In this document: one piece after another, positions 1 to 7,700 of the stretch
How the letters are laid out: each line of letters opens with the position of its first letter
How positions within the stretch are numbered: the stretch's first letter is position 1
Assembly (NCBI GenBank): GCA_902797065.1
Contig: CADBRK010000005.1
Span: 1 to 13,283, forward strand
DNA: 13,283 nucleotides
Reading direction: 5' to 3'
DNA from: an uncultured Ruminococcus sp.
Lineage (GTDB): Bacteria; Bacillota; Clostridia; Oscillospirales; Acutalibacteraceae
Translations under genes and position numbers: made by a program
The notes under the pieces: model-generated
The model's database searches: none
Told to the model about the DNA's origin: nothing
The model's input: only the letters and a program-made list of their open reading frames with translations

Positions 1-309
1 AAAAACGGGCTTGATCTGCAGTACGGATTTTATACAACCAACTCATTGCTTGACAATGCGCAGCTTAAGTTTGTTGAGGTAAAATATCTTACAGCGCAGC
101 TTGCCGAGATCGAGAACAGCGTATACAGACTCGCAAATGCGATAAGCACAACTCAGAGACGTGCCAACGCTCTGAAGAATATTATGATCCCGAGATTTGA
201 AGATACGGTTAAATACATCACCGACGCGCTTGACGAAAAGGACAGAGAAGAGTTCTCGCGTCTGAAGGTCATCAAGCGTCAGAAGCAGGCAGCAGAAGAA
301 AATCAATGA
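1..309 (+). CDS. ntpD: V-type ATP synthase subunit D, 3' part (5' end outside window)
   Basis: Subunit D belongs to the central rotor stalk of the V/A-type ATPase and couples the catalytic A3B3 head to the membrane ring. The reading frame is open from base 1, so the gene is cut by the window edge; about 102 C-terminal residues are visible. The visible part matches the family C-terminus: the AEIENSVYRLA helix, then the hallmark TTQRRANALKNIMIPRFEDTV segment (in the family, T-RR-NALE-I-IP), then a charged end with REEFSRLKVIKRQK. It is rich in coiled-coil-type heptads, as expected for the long antiparallel helices. The next gene begins 16 bases after the stop, so they are probably co-transcribed. 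V-type enzymes are common in anaerobic clostridia; whether this one pumps H+ or Na+ cannot be judged from subunit D. The identification is secure. Confidence 0.93.
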   Translation, partial: KNGLDLQYGFYTTNSLLDNAQLKFVEVKYLTAQLAEIENSVYRLANAISTTQRRANALKNIMIPRFEDTVKYITDALDEKDREEFSRLKVIKRQKQAAEENQ

Positions 310-325
310 TAGATGAGGGTTTGAT

Positions 326-646
326 ATGGGTACGAATAAAGAATGGCAGGAAATTATCAGAACGGTGAGCAAAGAGGTATCGGAAAAGTTTAAAGAGATA
401 TATGCGTCAATAGAGTTCGGTGCGTATATCGAGCCGGAGAATTATTTTGTATCGTACATTTTTCCGACGGATAAGGCGCTTGCCGACGCTGTTGACACCA
501 AACTGACCGAAAAGATCAAAGATTTTCACAAAGCAAGACTGCTTGCGCATAAATACCCCGACGAGGGTATAAAGGACTGTACCTTTGCTTCTCAGGAAGA
601 ATGCGACAGAGATTTTAACGGTAATTGGTATTATTACTATAAATAA
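326..646 (+). CDS. Small hypothetical protein at the end of the V-ATPase operon
   Basis: I do not recognise this 106-residue protein. The ATG at 326 follows a GAGGG ribosome site (315-319) with 6-base spacing, which makes translation credible, and it lies 16 bases after subunit D and before the operon terminator. No signal peptide or membrane segment is visible, so it should be cytoplasmic. The first third is predicted helical and charged (EWQEIIRTVSKEVSEKFKEI), the middle resembles a short beta segment (ENYFVSYIFPTD), and the end is unusual: acidic and Cys-containing (KDCTFASQEECDRDF), then aromatic (NWYYYYK). Only position links it to the ATPase; an accessory or regulatory role would be a guess. 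Confidence 0.75.
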   Translation: MGTNKEWQEIIRTVSKEVSEKFKEIYASIEFGAYIEPENYFVSYIFPTDKALADAVDTKLTEKIKDFHKARLLAHKYPDEGIKDCTFASQEECDRDFNGNWYYYYK

Positions 647-741
647 AACACATACCGAACACTGTAAGACTTGACTTTCTCCGGACTAAACACTGCATAT
701 TCAGAGAAAGTATAACATTTCCTTTTAGGATTTATAACAAT

Positions 742-780
742 GCCGTTCCTGCTTTTAGCAAGTGGGAGCGGCGTTTTTTC
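742..780 (+). terminator. Intrinsic terminator of the V-ATPase operon
   Basis: Arms at 742-754 and 760-772 form a 13-base-pair stem (including G-U pairs) around a 5-base TTAGC loop, followed by a run of six T at 774-779. It lies about 95 bases after the preceding stop codon and separates the ATPase operon from the surface-protein locus. A weaker 8-base inverted repeat just upstream (674-681 with 704-711, ACTTTCTC/GAGAAAGT) lacks a T tract. Confidence 0.85.
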
Positions 781-833
781 GGAAGACTTAACGAAGCATT
801 AATTTTTGGCTTAAAAAAGCATGGGTAATTACG

Positions 834-842
834 TGTTATAAT
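834..842 (+). promoter_or_regulatory. Candidate extended -10 promoter P1
   Basis: TGTTATAAT is an exact extended -10 (TGn plus TATAAT). No good -35 hexamer sits at 16-18 bases; the closest T-rich candidates (TTAAAA at 811, TTGGCT at 806) are too far away. A start near 849 would give a leader of roughly 140 bases before the signal peptidase gene, room for post-transcriptional control, although I see no recognisable riboswitch in it. Confidence 0.5.
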
Positions 843-940
843 TAAGGCGAACAAAACGCATCTTACCCCGTATGTAATAATAGTTAAAAATAATTATCGT
901 TTTTTGTTGATTAGTTATATATCTTTTTTTAGTAATTGTA

Positions 941-949
941 TGATATAAT
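941..949 (+). promoter_or_regulatory. Candidate extended -10 promoter P2, nearest the sipW-like gene
   Basis: TGATATAAT is a second exact extended -10, inside an AT-rich stretch. The -35 region (about 920-927) is only T-rich. Transcription would begin near 956. If this promoter is real, the upstream in-frame TTG at 936 overlaps it and cannot be the start codon of the following gene on this transcript, which favours a start at or after 990. Confidence 0.45.
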
Positions 950-989
950 AAAATGGAATAATACTTCAATACAAGAAATAACCATCGGA

Positions 990-1571
990 GTGATAAAAAT
1001 CAAGGAAGAAAAGGAACAGAAAATCTCGGTAAAACGGATTTTCAGCATGATTTACACGTTGTTTGTTTATTTGATTTCAGCAGTAATTCTATTTTCTGCA
1101 ATTCTATTTTCGTTTAATGCATCGCCAAAGAAAACCCTGTTTGGTTACAGGTATTACACGGTGATAACCGATTCAATGTCGCCGGCATATAACGAAGGAG
1201 ATATAATTTTTGTTCATGTGACAACATCGGACGATATTAATGTCGGAGATGTGATTACGTTTAATCCTGCGCATTCCGGCGACGCGTACCTTACACATCG
1301 CGTAACAAAAAAGTACGATAATTATAATATGACAGGTGTAACTTGTTTCAAAACAAAAGGAGATAATAACAAGGCAGAAGACAGTTTTCTTATCGAAGAA
1401 TCAAGAGTGATAGGAAAGGTAGAGTTCTGCATTCCAAAGTTAGGTTATCTTATCAGATTTATACGTCTTAAATGGTATTATGCTATAGGGCTTGTCATTT
1501 CGGTATTTATATTTTTTAAGACGTTGAATCTGTATTTTACAGCAAATAAAACAGAAGAATCATCTGAATAA
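990..1571 (+). CDS. sipW: SipW-like signal peptidase I (ER-type, Ser/His), membrane protein
   Basis: This membrane peptidase would remove signal peptides from the TasA/BsaA-like proteins encoded downstream. Family S26B enzymes use Ser and His, unlike the Ser/Lys of ordinary bacterial signal peptidases. Numbering from the in-frame TTG at 936, the catalytic Ser is S80 in TDSMSP, the His is H121 in LTHRV, and the conserved acidic box is KGDNN (D143). A membrane helix lies at about 39-60 and a second at about 181-199; a C-terminal helix is typical of SipW and rare in other signal peptidases. The start is uncertain. TTG 936 overlaps a promoter-like box and has no ribosome site. GTG 990 is the first plausible start but also lacks one. 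GGAGTGAT (987-994) would best serve a start at ATC 999. The next gene begins 15 bases after the stop, so they are surely co-transcribed. The family call is firm; the N-terminus is not. Confidence 0.88.
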   Translation: MIKIKEEKEQKISVKRIFSMIYTLFVYLISAVILFSAILFSFNASPKKTLFGYRYYTVITDSMSPAYNEGDIIFVHVTTSDDINVGDVITFNPAHSGDAYLTHRVTKKYDNYNMTGVTCFKTKGDNNKAEDSFLIEESRVIGKVEFCIPKLGYLIRFIRLKWYYAIGLVISVFIFFKTLNLYFTANKTEESSE

Positions 1572-1586
1572 AAAGGAGAGTAAAAA

Positions 1587-2711
1587 ATGGAAAACAAGAA
1601 GAACAGAAGAAAAGTATTAATAACATCATGTGTACTTGCAGCATTGATAGTCGGAGGAACAACGTTTGCGTGGTTCACATCAAGAGACGAGGTAGTGAAT
1701 AAGATCAGCGCTTCGAATGAGTACAATGTAGTAGCGAAGGAGAACTTTACACCCCCGGATAACTGGATACCCGGACAGACCGTAAAGAAAGAAGCCGGAG
1801 CAGTAAACACGGGCAATGTACCGGCATTTGTAAAGGCGACTGTAACAGGCAATATCGTTCTGACACAGAAGGCCGAGGGAACGGCTTTGTCTGCAGGAGA
1901 ATTCAAGGATAAAGCAGAGGAACTCAGCAGTGATGAGGTTATCTCAAAACAGGCAGGCGGCTTGCTTGTATACAGCGGAACAGAAGCAGAAAGCGGTACA
2001 GAGGTAAGTACTGTAGAGGCAGCCACAAAGATTGATTCGGGCACTGTATACGCACAGGATGCAGGATATTACATATTTGCGAGATCGACAACACAGGATA
2101 CCAACGGCAAAACCGTATCGGTAGTATATACAGGATACTACTTTGACGGCGAAAAATTCTATGATATAGATATTACAACGGACGATGAAGGAAAAGTAAA
2201 AGCAGGGATACTTCAGGCAGAGTCATTGACAGTATCGGCAGACAAGCTTACCTATTCGTTCAACGACGACGGAACGGTAAGGGTAACATATGCGGGAGCA
2301 GATGAAACCGTTGGAACGGCAGACGATATACTGATAAATATCGGGCTGGGAACAAGCGTAAGCACGGATGATACGAAAGACTGGACTGTATCGCTCAACG
2401 AGAATGATGCAAACAACGCCGTGTTCTACTACAACAAGCTTCTTGACGGAGGCGCTTCCACGGCAGACATCATAAGTTCGGTAACTCTCGACAGCACAGT
2501 GCAGAATGACGCGTTCTATGCAATGGATTACAACCTTAATTTCAAGGTGGAATCGGCACAGGCAGTAAACGACGGTGAAAGTGCGGAAGAAGCAGTGAAC
2601 GCACAAAGCTGGGCAGTGAAGAAAGCAAAGCTCGGAGAAGACGGAAAGACAGTCACCTGGTCTGCGGCAGGCAGCGAACAGCCCGAAGAACCTGATAACG
2701 GAGGAGAATAA
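1587..2711 (+). CDS. SipW-dependent BsaA/TasA-like fibre subunit (class A)
   Basis: This is a likely major secreted subunit of a biofilm-type fibre, by analogy with TasA of Bacillus and BsaA of Clostridium perfringens. The ATG follows AGGAG (1574-1578) with 8-base spacing. The N-terminus is a SipW-type signal: KKNRRK, a hydrophobic core at 11-26, then GGTTFAWFTS (23-32), with cleavage expected just before the WFTS part. The mature chain has the FTPP motif (54-57) and a strand pair with a conserved-looking KK...VNTGNVPAF segment (67-81), shared with the last gene of the operon. A Gly/Asp-rich GADETVGTADD segment in the middle may be a metal-binding turn. The 374 residues end in a Pro/Glu/Asp-rich tail (EQPEEPDNGGE) without membrane helix or sorting signal, so the protein is released or polymerised. 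The family is clear; fibre formation is inferred. Confidence 0.85.
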   Translation: MENKKNRRKVLITSCVLAALIVGGTTFAWFTSRDEVVNKISASNEYNVVAKENFTPPDNWIPGQTVKKEAGAVNTGNVPAFVKATVTGNIVLTQKAEGTALSAGEFKDKAEELSSDEVISKQAGGLLVYSGTEAESGTEVSTVEAATKIDSGTVYAQDAGYYIFARSTTQDTNGKTVSVVYTGYYFDGEKFYDIDITTDDEGKVKAGILQAESLTVSADKLTYSFNDDGTVRVTYAGADETVGTADDILINIGLGTSVSTDDTKDWTVSLNENDANNAVFYYNKLLDGGASTADIISSVTLDSTVQNDAFYAMDYNLNFKVESAQAVNDGESAEEAVNAQSWAVKKAKLGEDGKTVTWSAAGSEQPEEPDNGGE

Positions 2712-2736
2712 ACCGAAGTCGATCGGAGGGTGAAAC

Positions 2737-3969
2737 ATGAAAACAAAGAAGCTGAAAGTATTAGCAATATTGATAATAACCCTTCTCTATCTATTTGTGG
2801 TAAGCGCATACGCATATAGTCTTGACGACGGTTCGGTACACGGTTTGCCGGAAAAACTTGTGGTTCTTGATGACTCGGGAAGATCGGTGAGCGCGGACGG
2901 AAGCTATTATTTCAGTGTGACCGATATGAAACCCGGTATTACATATGTGAAGAACATTCAGATAATGAATCTTCGCGATGATAAAAGCTACAGCATATAT
3001 TTCAGTGCGGAATCCGTATCGAGTACAGGAGATATTGATCTTGAAAACGAGTGCGAATGTGTAGTAATACTTGACGATCAAGAGGTCTACAGAGGGAAAG
3101 TAACGGGAGAAGGAACTCCCGATATGCAAAAAACGCCTCTCGATCTCGGAAAGTATGCGCCGAACGAATACAGATATATGAAAGTAAGCGTAACGTGGAA
3201 CGGAACATCCGCCGGAGGCTTTGTTGACAACGGTGAAAGAATAGTAACAGCAAGCGGAACCGAGATCGTCAGAGGCAAAACCGGAGAGACATATATAAGC
3301 GGAGAAACAGAGTTCAAGTGGATATTCACCGCCCAAGTAGAGAAGGATAACGAAGAAAACAGCAAGTCGGAAGTTGAGAGCTCATCAAGAATCGAATCAT
3401 CTCAGACAAGCTCAAAGGAAACGAGTTCTAAGGCGGCAAGTTCCAAGGAAACAAGCTCCAAGGAAACGAGTTCTAAGGCGGCAAGTTCCAAGGAAACAAG
3501 CTCCAAGGAAACGAGTTCTAAGGCGACAAGTTCCAAGGAAACAAGCTCAAAGGAAATAAGCTCCAAAGAAACGAGTTCAAAGGGAACAAGTTCACAAGAC
3601 AGTTCGTCAAATGCTTCTAAATACACTTCGTCGAATTTATCATCAAATTTATCATCAAATTCATCGACATCGTCTAAAGAAATCATTTCTCAAAGCAGTG
3701 TTTCGTCAAGTGTATCAACGGGTTCCGAATACGTTTCTTCAATGTTGGCAGGCGATGTCTCGAATCCGTCCCGGTCAAGCGAGACGGCAACGAACGTAAG
3801 TAAAGGAAATAGTTCAACGAATGACAGCAATAAAACATCTTCAACGGTAACGCTGGAGAGTTTTGTGCAGACAGGTGAGACGATAGCAATAATTGCAATT
3901 ATCTGTATATTGACAGCATCGTTGATACTGATGGTTCTGACGGCAAAGAGAAAACAAAATGACGAATGA
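2737..3969 (+). CDS. Surface anchor protein: TasA-like head, Ser-rich repeat stalk, degenerate sorting signal
   Basis: This 410-residue protein probably sits in the membrane or wall and holds the fibre. The ATG has GGAGGG (2725-2730) at 6-base spacing. An N-terminal signal (core about 8-24, ending SAYAYS) could be cut by SipW or by an ordinary signal peptidase. Residues about 30-205 form a beta-rich head with TasA-like phrases (DMKPGITYVKNIQIMN; FKWIFTAQV). Residues about 210-367 are a stalk of SSKET/SSKAA repeats, then Ser/Asn/Thr-rich sequence, likely extended and possibly glycosylated. The C-terminus has FVQTGE (376-381), a hydrophobic helix (382-401) and a KRK tail: the layout of a sortase signal with a non-standard motif. 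No sortase is encoded in the window, so a housekeeping or class B-like sortase elsewhere would be needed; otherwise it stays a membrane protein. It is the only gene here with a C-terminal anchor. Confidence 0.82.
   Translation: MKTKKLKVLAILIITLLYLFVVSAYAYSLDDGSVHGLPEKLVVLDDSGRSVSADGSYYFSVTDMKPGITYVKNIQIMNLRDDKSYSIYFSAESVSSTGDIDLENECECVVILDDQEVYRGKVTGEGTPDMQKTPLDLGKYAPNEYRYMKVSVTWNGTSAGGFVDNGERIVTASGTEIVRGKTGETYISGETEFKWIFTAQVEKDNEENSKSEVESSSRIESSQTSSKETSSKAASSKETSSKETSSKAASSKETSSKETSSKATSSKETSSKEISSKETSSKGTSSQDSSSNASKYTSSNLSSNLSSNSSTSSKEIISQSSVSSSVSTGSEYVSSMLAGDVSNPSRSSETATNVSKGNSSTNDSNKTSSTVTLESFVQTGETIAIIAIICILTASLILMVLTAKRKQNDE
3406..3600 (+). repeat. In-frame tandem repeat, 15-bp unit nested in a 45-bp unit
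   Basis: The stalk is built from a 15-base unit encoding SSKET or variants. Three 45-base higher-order copies occur at 3421-3465, 3466-3510 and 3511-3555, each with three codon variants in a fixed order (AGTTCTAAG, AGTTCCAAG, AGCTCCAAG). The first two copies are identical; the third has two substitutions. Flanking units are more diverged. A separate 12-base repeat (TCATCAAATTTA) follows at about 3632-3670. All units are multiples of three, so gain or loss keeps the frame. Confidence 0.92.
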
Positions 3970-4008
3970 GATGTGCAGGAAAAAATACGAAGCAGATAAA
4001 TAGTTCAA

Positions 4009-4027
4009 CAAGGGGGTGATGGGGTTG
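4009..4027 (+). promoter_or_regulatory. Near-perfect ribosome site that decides a TTG start
   Basis: AAGGGGGTGAT (4010-4020) differs at one base from the full anti-16S complement AAGGAGGTGAT. GTG 4016 and ATG 4019 lie inside this element and would have no spacer; TTG 4025 sits 8 bases after the GGGGG core. TTG 4025 is therefore the preferred start of the following gene. Confidence 0.7.
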
Positions 4028-4696
4028 AAAAGAAGAAACAGACCGATATTGATCGCTGTTATGTGCTGCGCTGCGGTGTTAACGGCGGTGTTTGCAGCAC
4101 TTGCATACAGCAGTGTGACCGACGGAATAACGAATACATTTAGTATCGGCAATGTAAGAATAAAACTTACGGAGACCGAGTATCCGGGAAATACAGTTTC
4201 GGGGATCGTTCCGAACAGCGAAACCGCAAAGAATCCGCAGATAAACAATGTCGGTGTAAACAGTGCGTTTGTATTTCTTAAGGTCACCGTTCCGAAGAAA
4301 GAAGTAACAGTAGCAGACGCATACGGGAACTGCTCGGAAAAGACTCTGCAGGAGATATTCTATCTGAAAACAAGCGAAAATGACATTGACATAACCGAAA
4401 ATTCATTTTCCGATTGTTGGAGCGAACTTGAATCATATGCGGAAGAATCGTCGGAAACGAAGACGTATGTATTCGGATACAAAAATGCACTGGGATCGTT
4501 TCGTGCAACGGAACCTCTGTTTGACAAGATACAGCTTAAGAATATCATAGAGCAGGAGATCGACCCCGAAGAACTTCAGGAAATAAAGATAGAAGCGTAT
4601 GCCGTTCAATCGGATAATATACCCGGAATCGATAAAACAGACGATCTGAGCGCAGATGAGCTTGAACAGATCTATCGGATCATAGAGAACAAATAA
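4025..4696 (+). CDS. SipW-dependent TasA/camelysin-like subunit (class B)
   Basis: This is a secreted subunit of 223 residues counted from TTG 4025; in-frame GTG 4016 and ATG 4019 are rejected because they overlap the ribosome site. The signal is KRRNRP, a hydrophobic core (8-27), then LAYSSVTDG, a SipW-like region with cleavage expected near ALAYSS. The mature chain carries KNPQINNVG (69-77), a beta strand with FVFLKVTVP, YVFGY (148-152) and TEPLFD (162-167), and ends in a helix-like IYRIIENK. All of these recur, in order, in the gene after the giant adhesin, so the two are paralogues. No metalloprotease HExxH motif is present, so camelysin-type protease activity is not expected. No C-terminal anchor is present. 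It may be a minor fibre subunit, an adaptor or a chaperone for the giant protein; its position 21 bases before that gene fits an adaptor role but does not prove one. Confidence 0.8.
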   Translation: MKRRNRPILIAVMCCAAVLTAVFAALAYSSVTDGITNTFSIGNVRIKLTETEYPGNTVSGIVPNSETAKNPQINNVGVNSAFVFLKVTVPKKEVTVADAYGNCSEKTLQEIFYLKTSENDIDITENSFSDCWSELESYAEESSETKTYVFGYKNALGSFRATEPLFDKIQLKNIIEQEIDPEELQEIKIEAYAVQSDNIPGIDKTDDLSADELEQIYRIIENK

Positions 4697-4717
4697 CTGC
4701 AAGAAGGAGGAATAAAA

Positions 4718-7700
4718 TTGAACAGAAGAACAACTGTCCTGAAAAGAATCATATCTTTTGTGATTATTTTTTCAATGTTTATACCGATATTGCAGTTTCC
4801 TGTTTCGGCGGTGAGCACCGATGGAACGAAGAAACGATCCGGAGAGATCGTAGAAGGAACAAACGAGCTTAACGAGTGGATCGTGCAGGCAGTGTGGTCC
4901 GAAAACAAGGAACAGACGATAAGCAAATACGAAACAGAGAACAAATCTGTCGGAATAAAGCTGACTTTCTCGTTTTTTCTGAACGGAGCAAGAAGAGCGT
5001 ATGAGGCTGAAGAGGTCAGGTTCAAAGTACGCGGAATAAGTGATATTGGCAGAACGGGTCCGACTTCGCGTGCGGAAACAACGACAACTCAGAGCGAAAG
5101 CGACTGGAAGCTTGAGTACGACGAAAGCAAGGACGAATATACATTCATATACAAAAAGCCGATCCCGAAATCACAGGAAATGTCGGGCGGATTCCAGATG
5201 CAGTGGAGTTTCCCGACAAGGCAGGCATGGGACGGATATGTATACAGCTCGAATCCCGTGTTCAGCGTAGGAGACGAGTCGATAAACATGCCGCCGCTGA
5301 CATTGGAATACGGCTCGAAAAGAGATCTTTACAGTATAGCGCTGGGGCATGAAAGACTGACAGCACTTGAACTTGAAGACGTAAAAAGGAAATTTGAAAG
5401 AGATTATCCGCCGCTGGAGGGCGAAGAACCAAAAGATTATTTATGGTATAAATATAATAATACCCTGAGCCGCCAGACATACGCGCGAGGCATGAATAAA
5501 TGGAGTTACTTTGTAGCTTTCGATATAGAAAAGGACGAAGAGTTTGCGTCGAATCCCGAGAATGTCTACAAAGAAATGACCACGGACGATCTGACCGTGT
5601 ATATGTGGACGACTCAGAACGGACAAAAGGTACTAAAAGAACTAAGCATAGAGAGTATACAGGATCCGGCAACGGGTCAGGAAGTTTACGGATTCTGGAT
5701 GTTCAAGGATAAATACGGCGATCCCGAGTGGAATTACCAGTTTATAATGGGAATGGACAAAGACAAAACGGACGGCAACTATGTCCATATAGAGACGCGT
5801 CTTATCCCGCTGTTTAACGACGAAACGGAAGCCATACTGGACAATGAAGCGTATTTAACTAACGAAGGCGGACATCTGACTGCCGAGTATGTAGGTACAA
5901 ATGAGAATTATTTCTTCATATACGACCATTACGATTTCTGGCACAGCAAAAAACTGGCAAATTCTGCATATGACAACGGAGAACGGCTTGCAAACGAATA
6001 TTACAACGGAAGAACAGATCGGTTTGTACTGGCAGGAAGTACCAACAGAGGATATAAATCGGGAAGCAAGTCGCCGAAAGCGTCCGGAGATGGAGAAGAT
6101 CCATACGATGATCCCGATTATGTAGACAGAGTATATCCGCAGATAAGCGAGCCTTTTTCGTTCATAATGGGAGACGATAAAGTCTTTGTACGGACAAGGA
6201 TAGGAAAGCTGCGTGAGCTTGAAGAAGACGAGTACAACATAAAAGCGGTATATGTCAGACCTAACACATACTATGACAGCTATGAATTTGATATATACAT
6301 AACATACACGCAGGGACAAAGCCCGTCGGAATATATCTATTACGCTTCGGGAGAAACAAATGATCTTCTAAGAGGATATGTAAAGCTGCCCGACGGAGTA
6401 AAAGGGTTTTATGCCGAAGTAAAGAATGTAGTGGGCACATATTCATGCTCGGTTGACGTTGATGTGGATTTTAAATTTGATTGGGAGAAAGAAAAACAAA
6501 AGGAATATAACGATCAGATCGATCCGGACGGAAGCATAACAAACGTCAGCTATATGCGTCTTGTAAAGGCAGACGGTCATAACTTTGCAAGCATGCCGTT
6601 ATCTCACTACGGCGGAGCGTTCAGAACACTGCTTGCGCCTTACGACAGAGAAAAATTCGGCGAGTATGTATACCGTGAGTTTCAGGATCTGTCGCTGAGA
6701 ACACCGAGAACATATCTTGATTCCGAAACGTATATCAGTGCGTTTAAGAAGGAAGCCGGATCGGCAGTATATAATTCCTACATTCAGTCTACGGGAACAA
6801 TATCAGCCGATGAGGACGGTCCGTTAAAGAAATTCTCGGTTTATACCGTTATTCCGAAAGATGTATTGTTTGACCGGAATCTCGGAAACATAGAATTTGT
6901 GCAGGACGGCAGCCATGTATTGAGAGCAACGGGAACAGACGGCTATGTTCTTGATGAATCGGATTTTAAAGATCACGTATCATATTCGATCAGACAGGAC
7001 GAAATCGGAAGATATGTTGTCACGGCAGATTTTGATTTCAGCGATATGCCGATAGAAATATCAACAGGAGCAAAGTTAACGATCAAAATACCCGTGTATA
7101 TAACGGTAGCAGATTATGCCGCAGACGTAACGGCGGTATATACTGCGGAATCGTTTACTGCGATCCATGATGACGGAATAGAAAAAATCAACGGATCAAA
7201 AACGCAGACAGATCTGACAGATATAGATAACGACGGCGATAAAGCCGAAATAGTCGCGCACTCGAACAGCTCTACAAGATTTACCGTATTGCTTAAAGAG
7301 TGGATAGAATCATCTACAAAATTCGTAAAGACAGAATACAGCGGCTCATATGTATACGGCGAACCGGAAGAACATGTAAGAGCAGATTATAAGACAGGGA
7401 TAGAATCCCAGGATAAGGAATCATACTATTCATATAGACTCGACTTTGAGATCGGAGAAAACCCGATAAAGGATATAGTATTTTATGATGCTATAGAACC
7501 AAAGAATGTATCCGTGTTCTATAATTCGGAAGACATACGAGAAGTGAATTCTTCATGGCAGGGAACGCTGCAGAGTGTAGATATATCGTCTTTGCTGGAT
7601 GCGGGATTTATCGGTTCAAAGGTATACTATCTTGAAACTCAGATAGACCTTGAACAGGACGGATTTAAAGATTTACACGCCGTAGACAATTCCGAATATC

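Noticed and set aside
671..711. TTGACT as a possible -35 box and an 8-base inverted repeat, considered as a small RNA gene ending at the 742-780 terminator
   Set aside because: No acceptable -10 is correctly spaced from TTGACT, and the remaining length is too short and unstructured to support an RNA gene.
936..989. TTG 936 as the start of the signal peptidase gene
   Set aside because: No ribosome site, overlap with an exact extended -10 box, and a resulting N-terminal extension unlike that of the family.
1478..2044. 188-residue minus-strand open frame opposite the first subunit gene
   Set aside because: It lies opposite a well-supported gene with good ribosome site and family motifs, has low-complexity Ser/Thr/Phe content and no recognisable product.
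3421..3555. Three 45-base direct repeats considered as a CRISPR array
   Set aside because: The repeats are contiguous with no unique spacers, lie in frame inside a gene and have internal 15-base periodicity.
3402..3686. Long minus-strand open frame across the repeat stalk, rich in LELVS units, and a matching plus-frame open stretch at 3374-3559
   Set aside because: Both arise from the stop-free 15-base repeat read in other frames. Neither has a ribosome site, and the Ser-rich frame has a signal peptide and tail.
4025..4696. Camelysin-type metalloprotease activity for class B subunits
   Set aside because: No HExxH or other zinc site is visible in either class B protein; the resemblance is to the structural TasA/CalY fold only.
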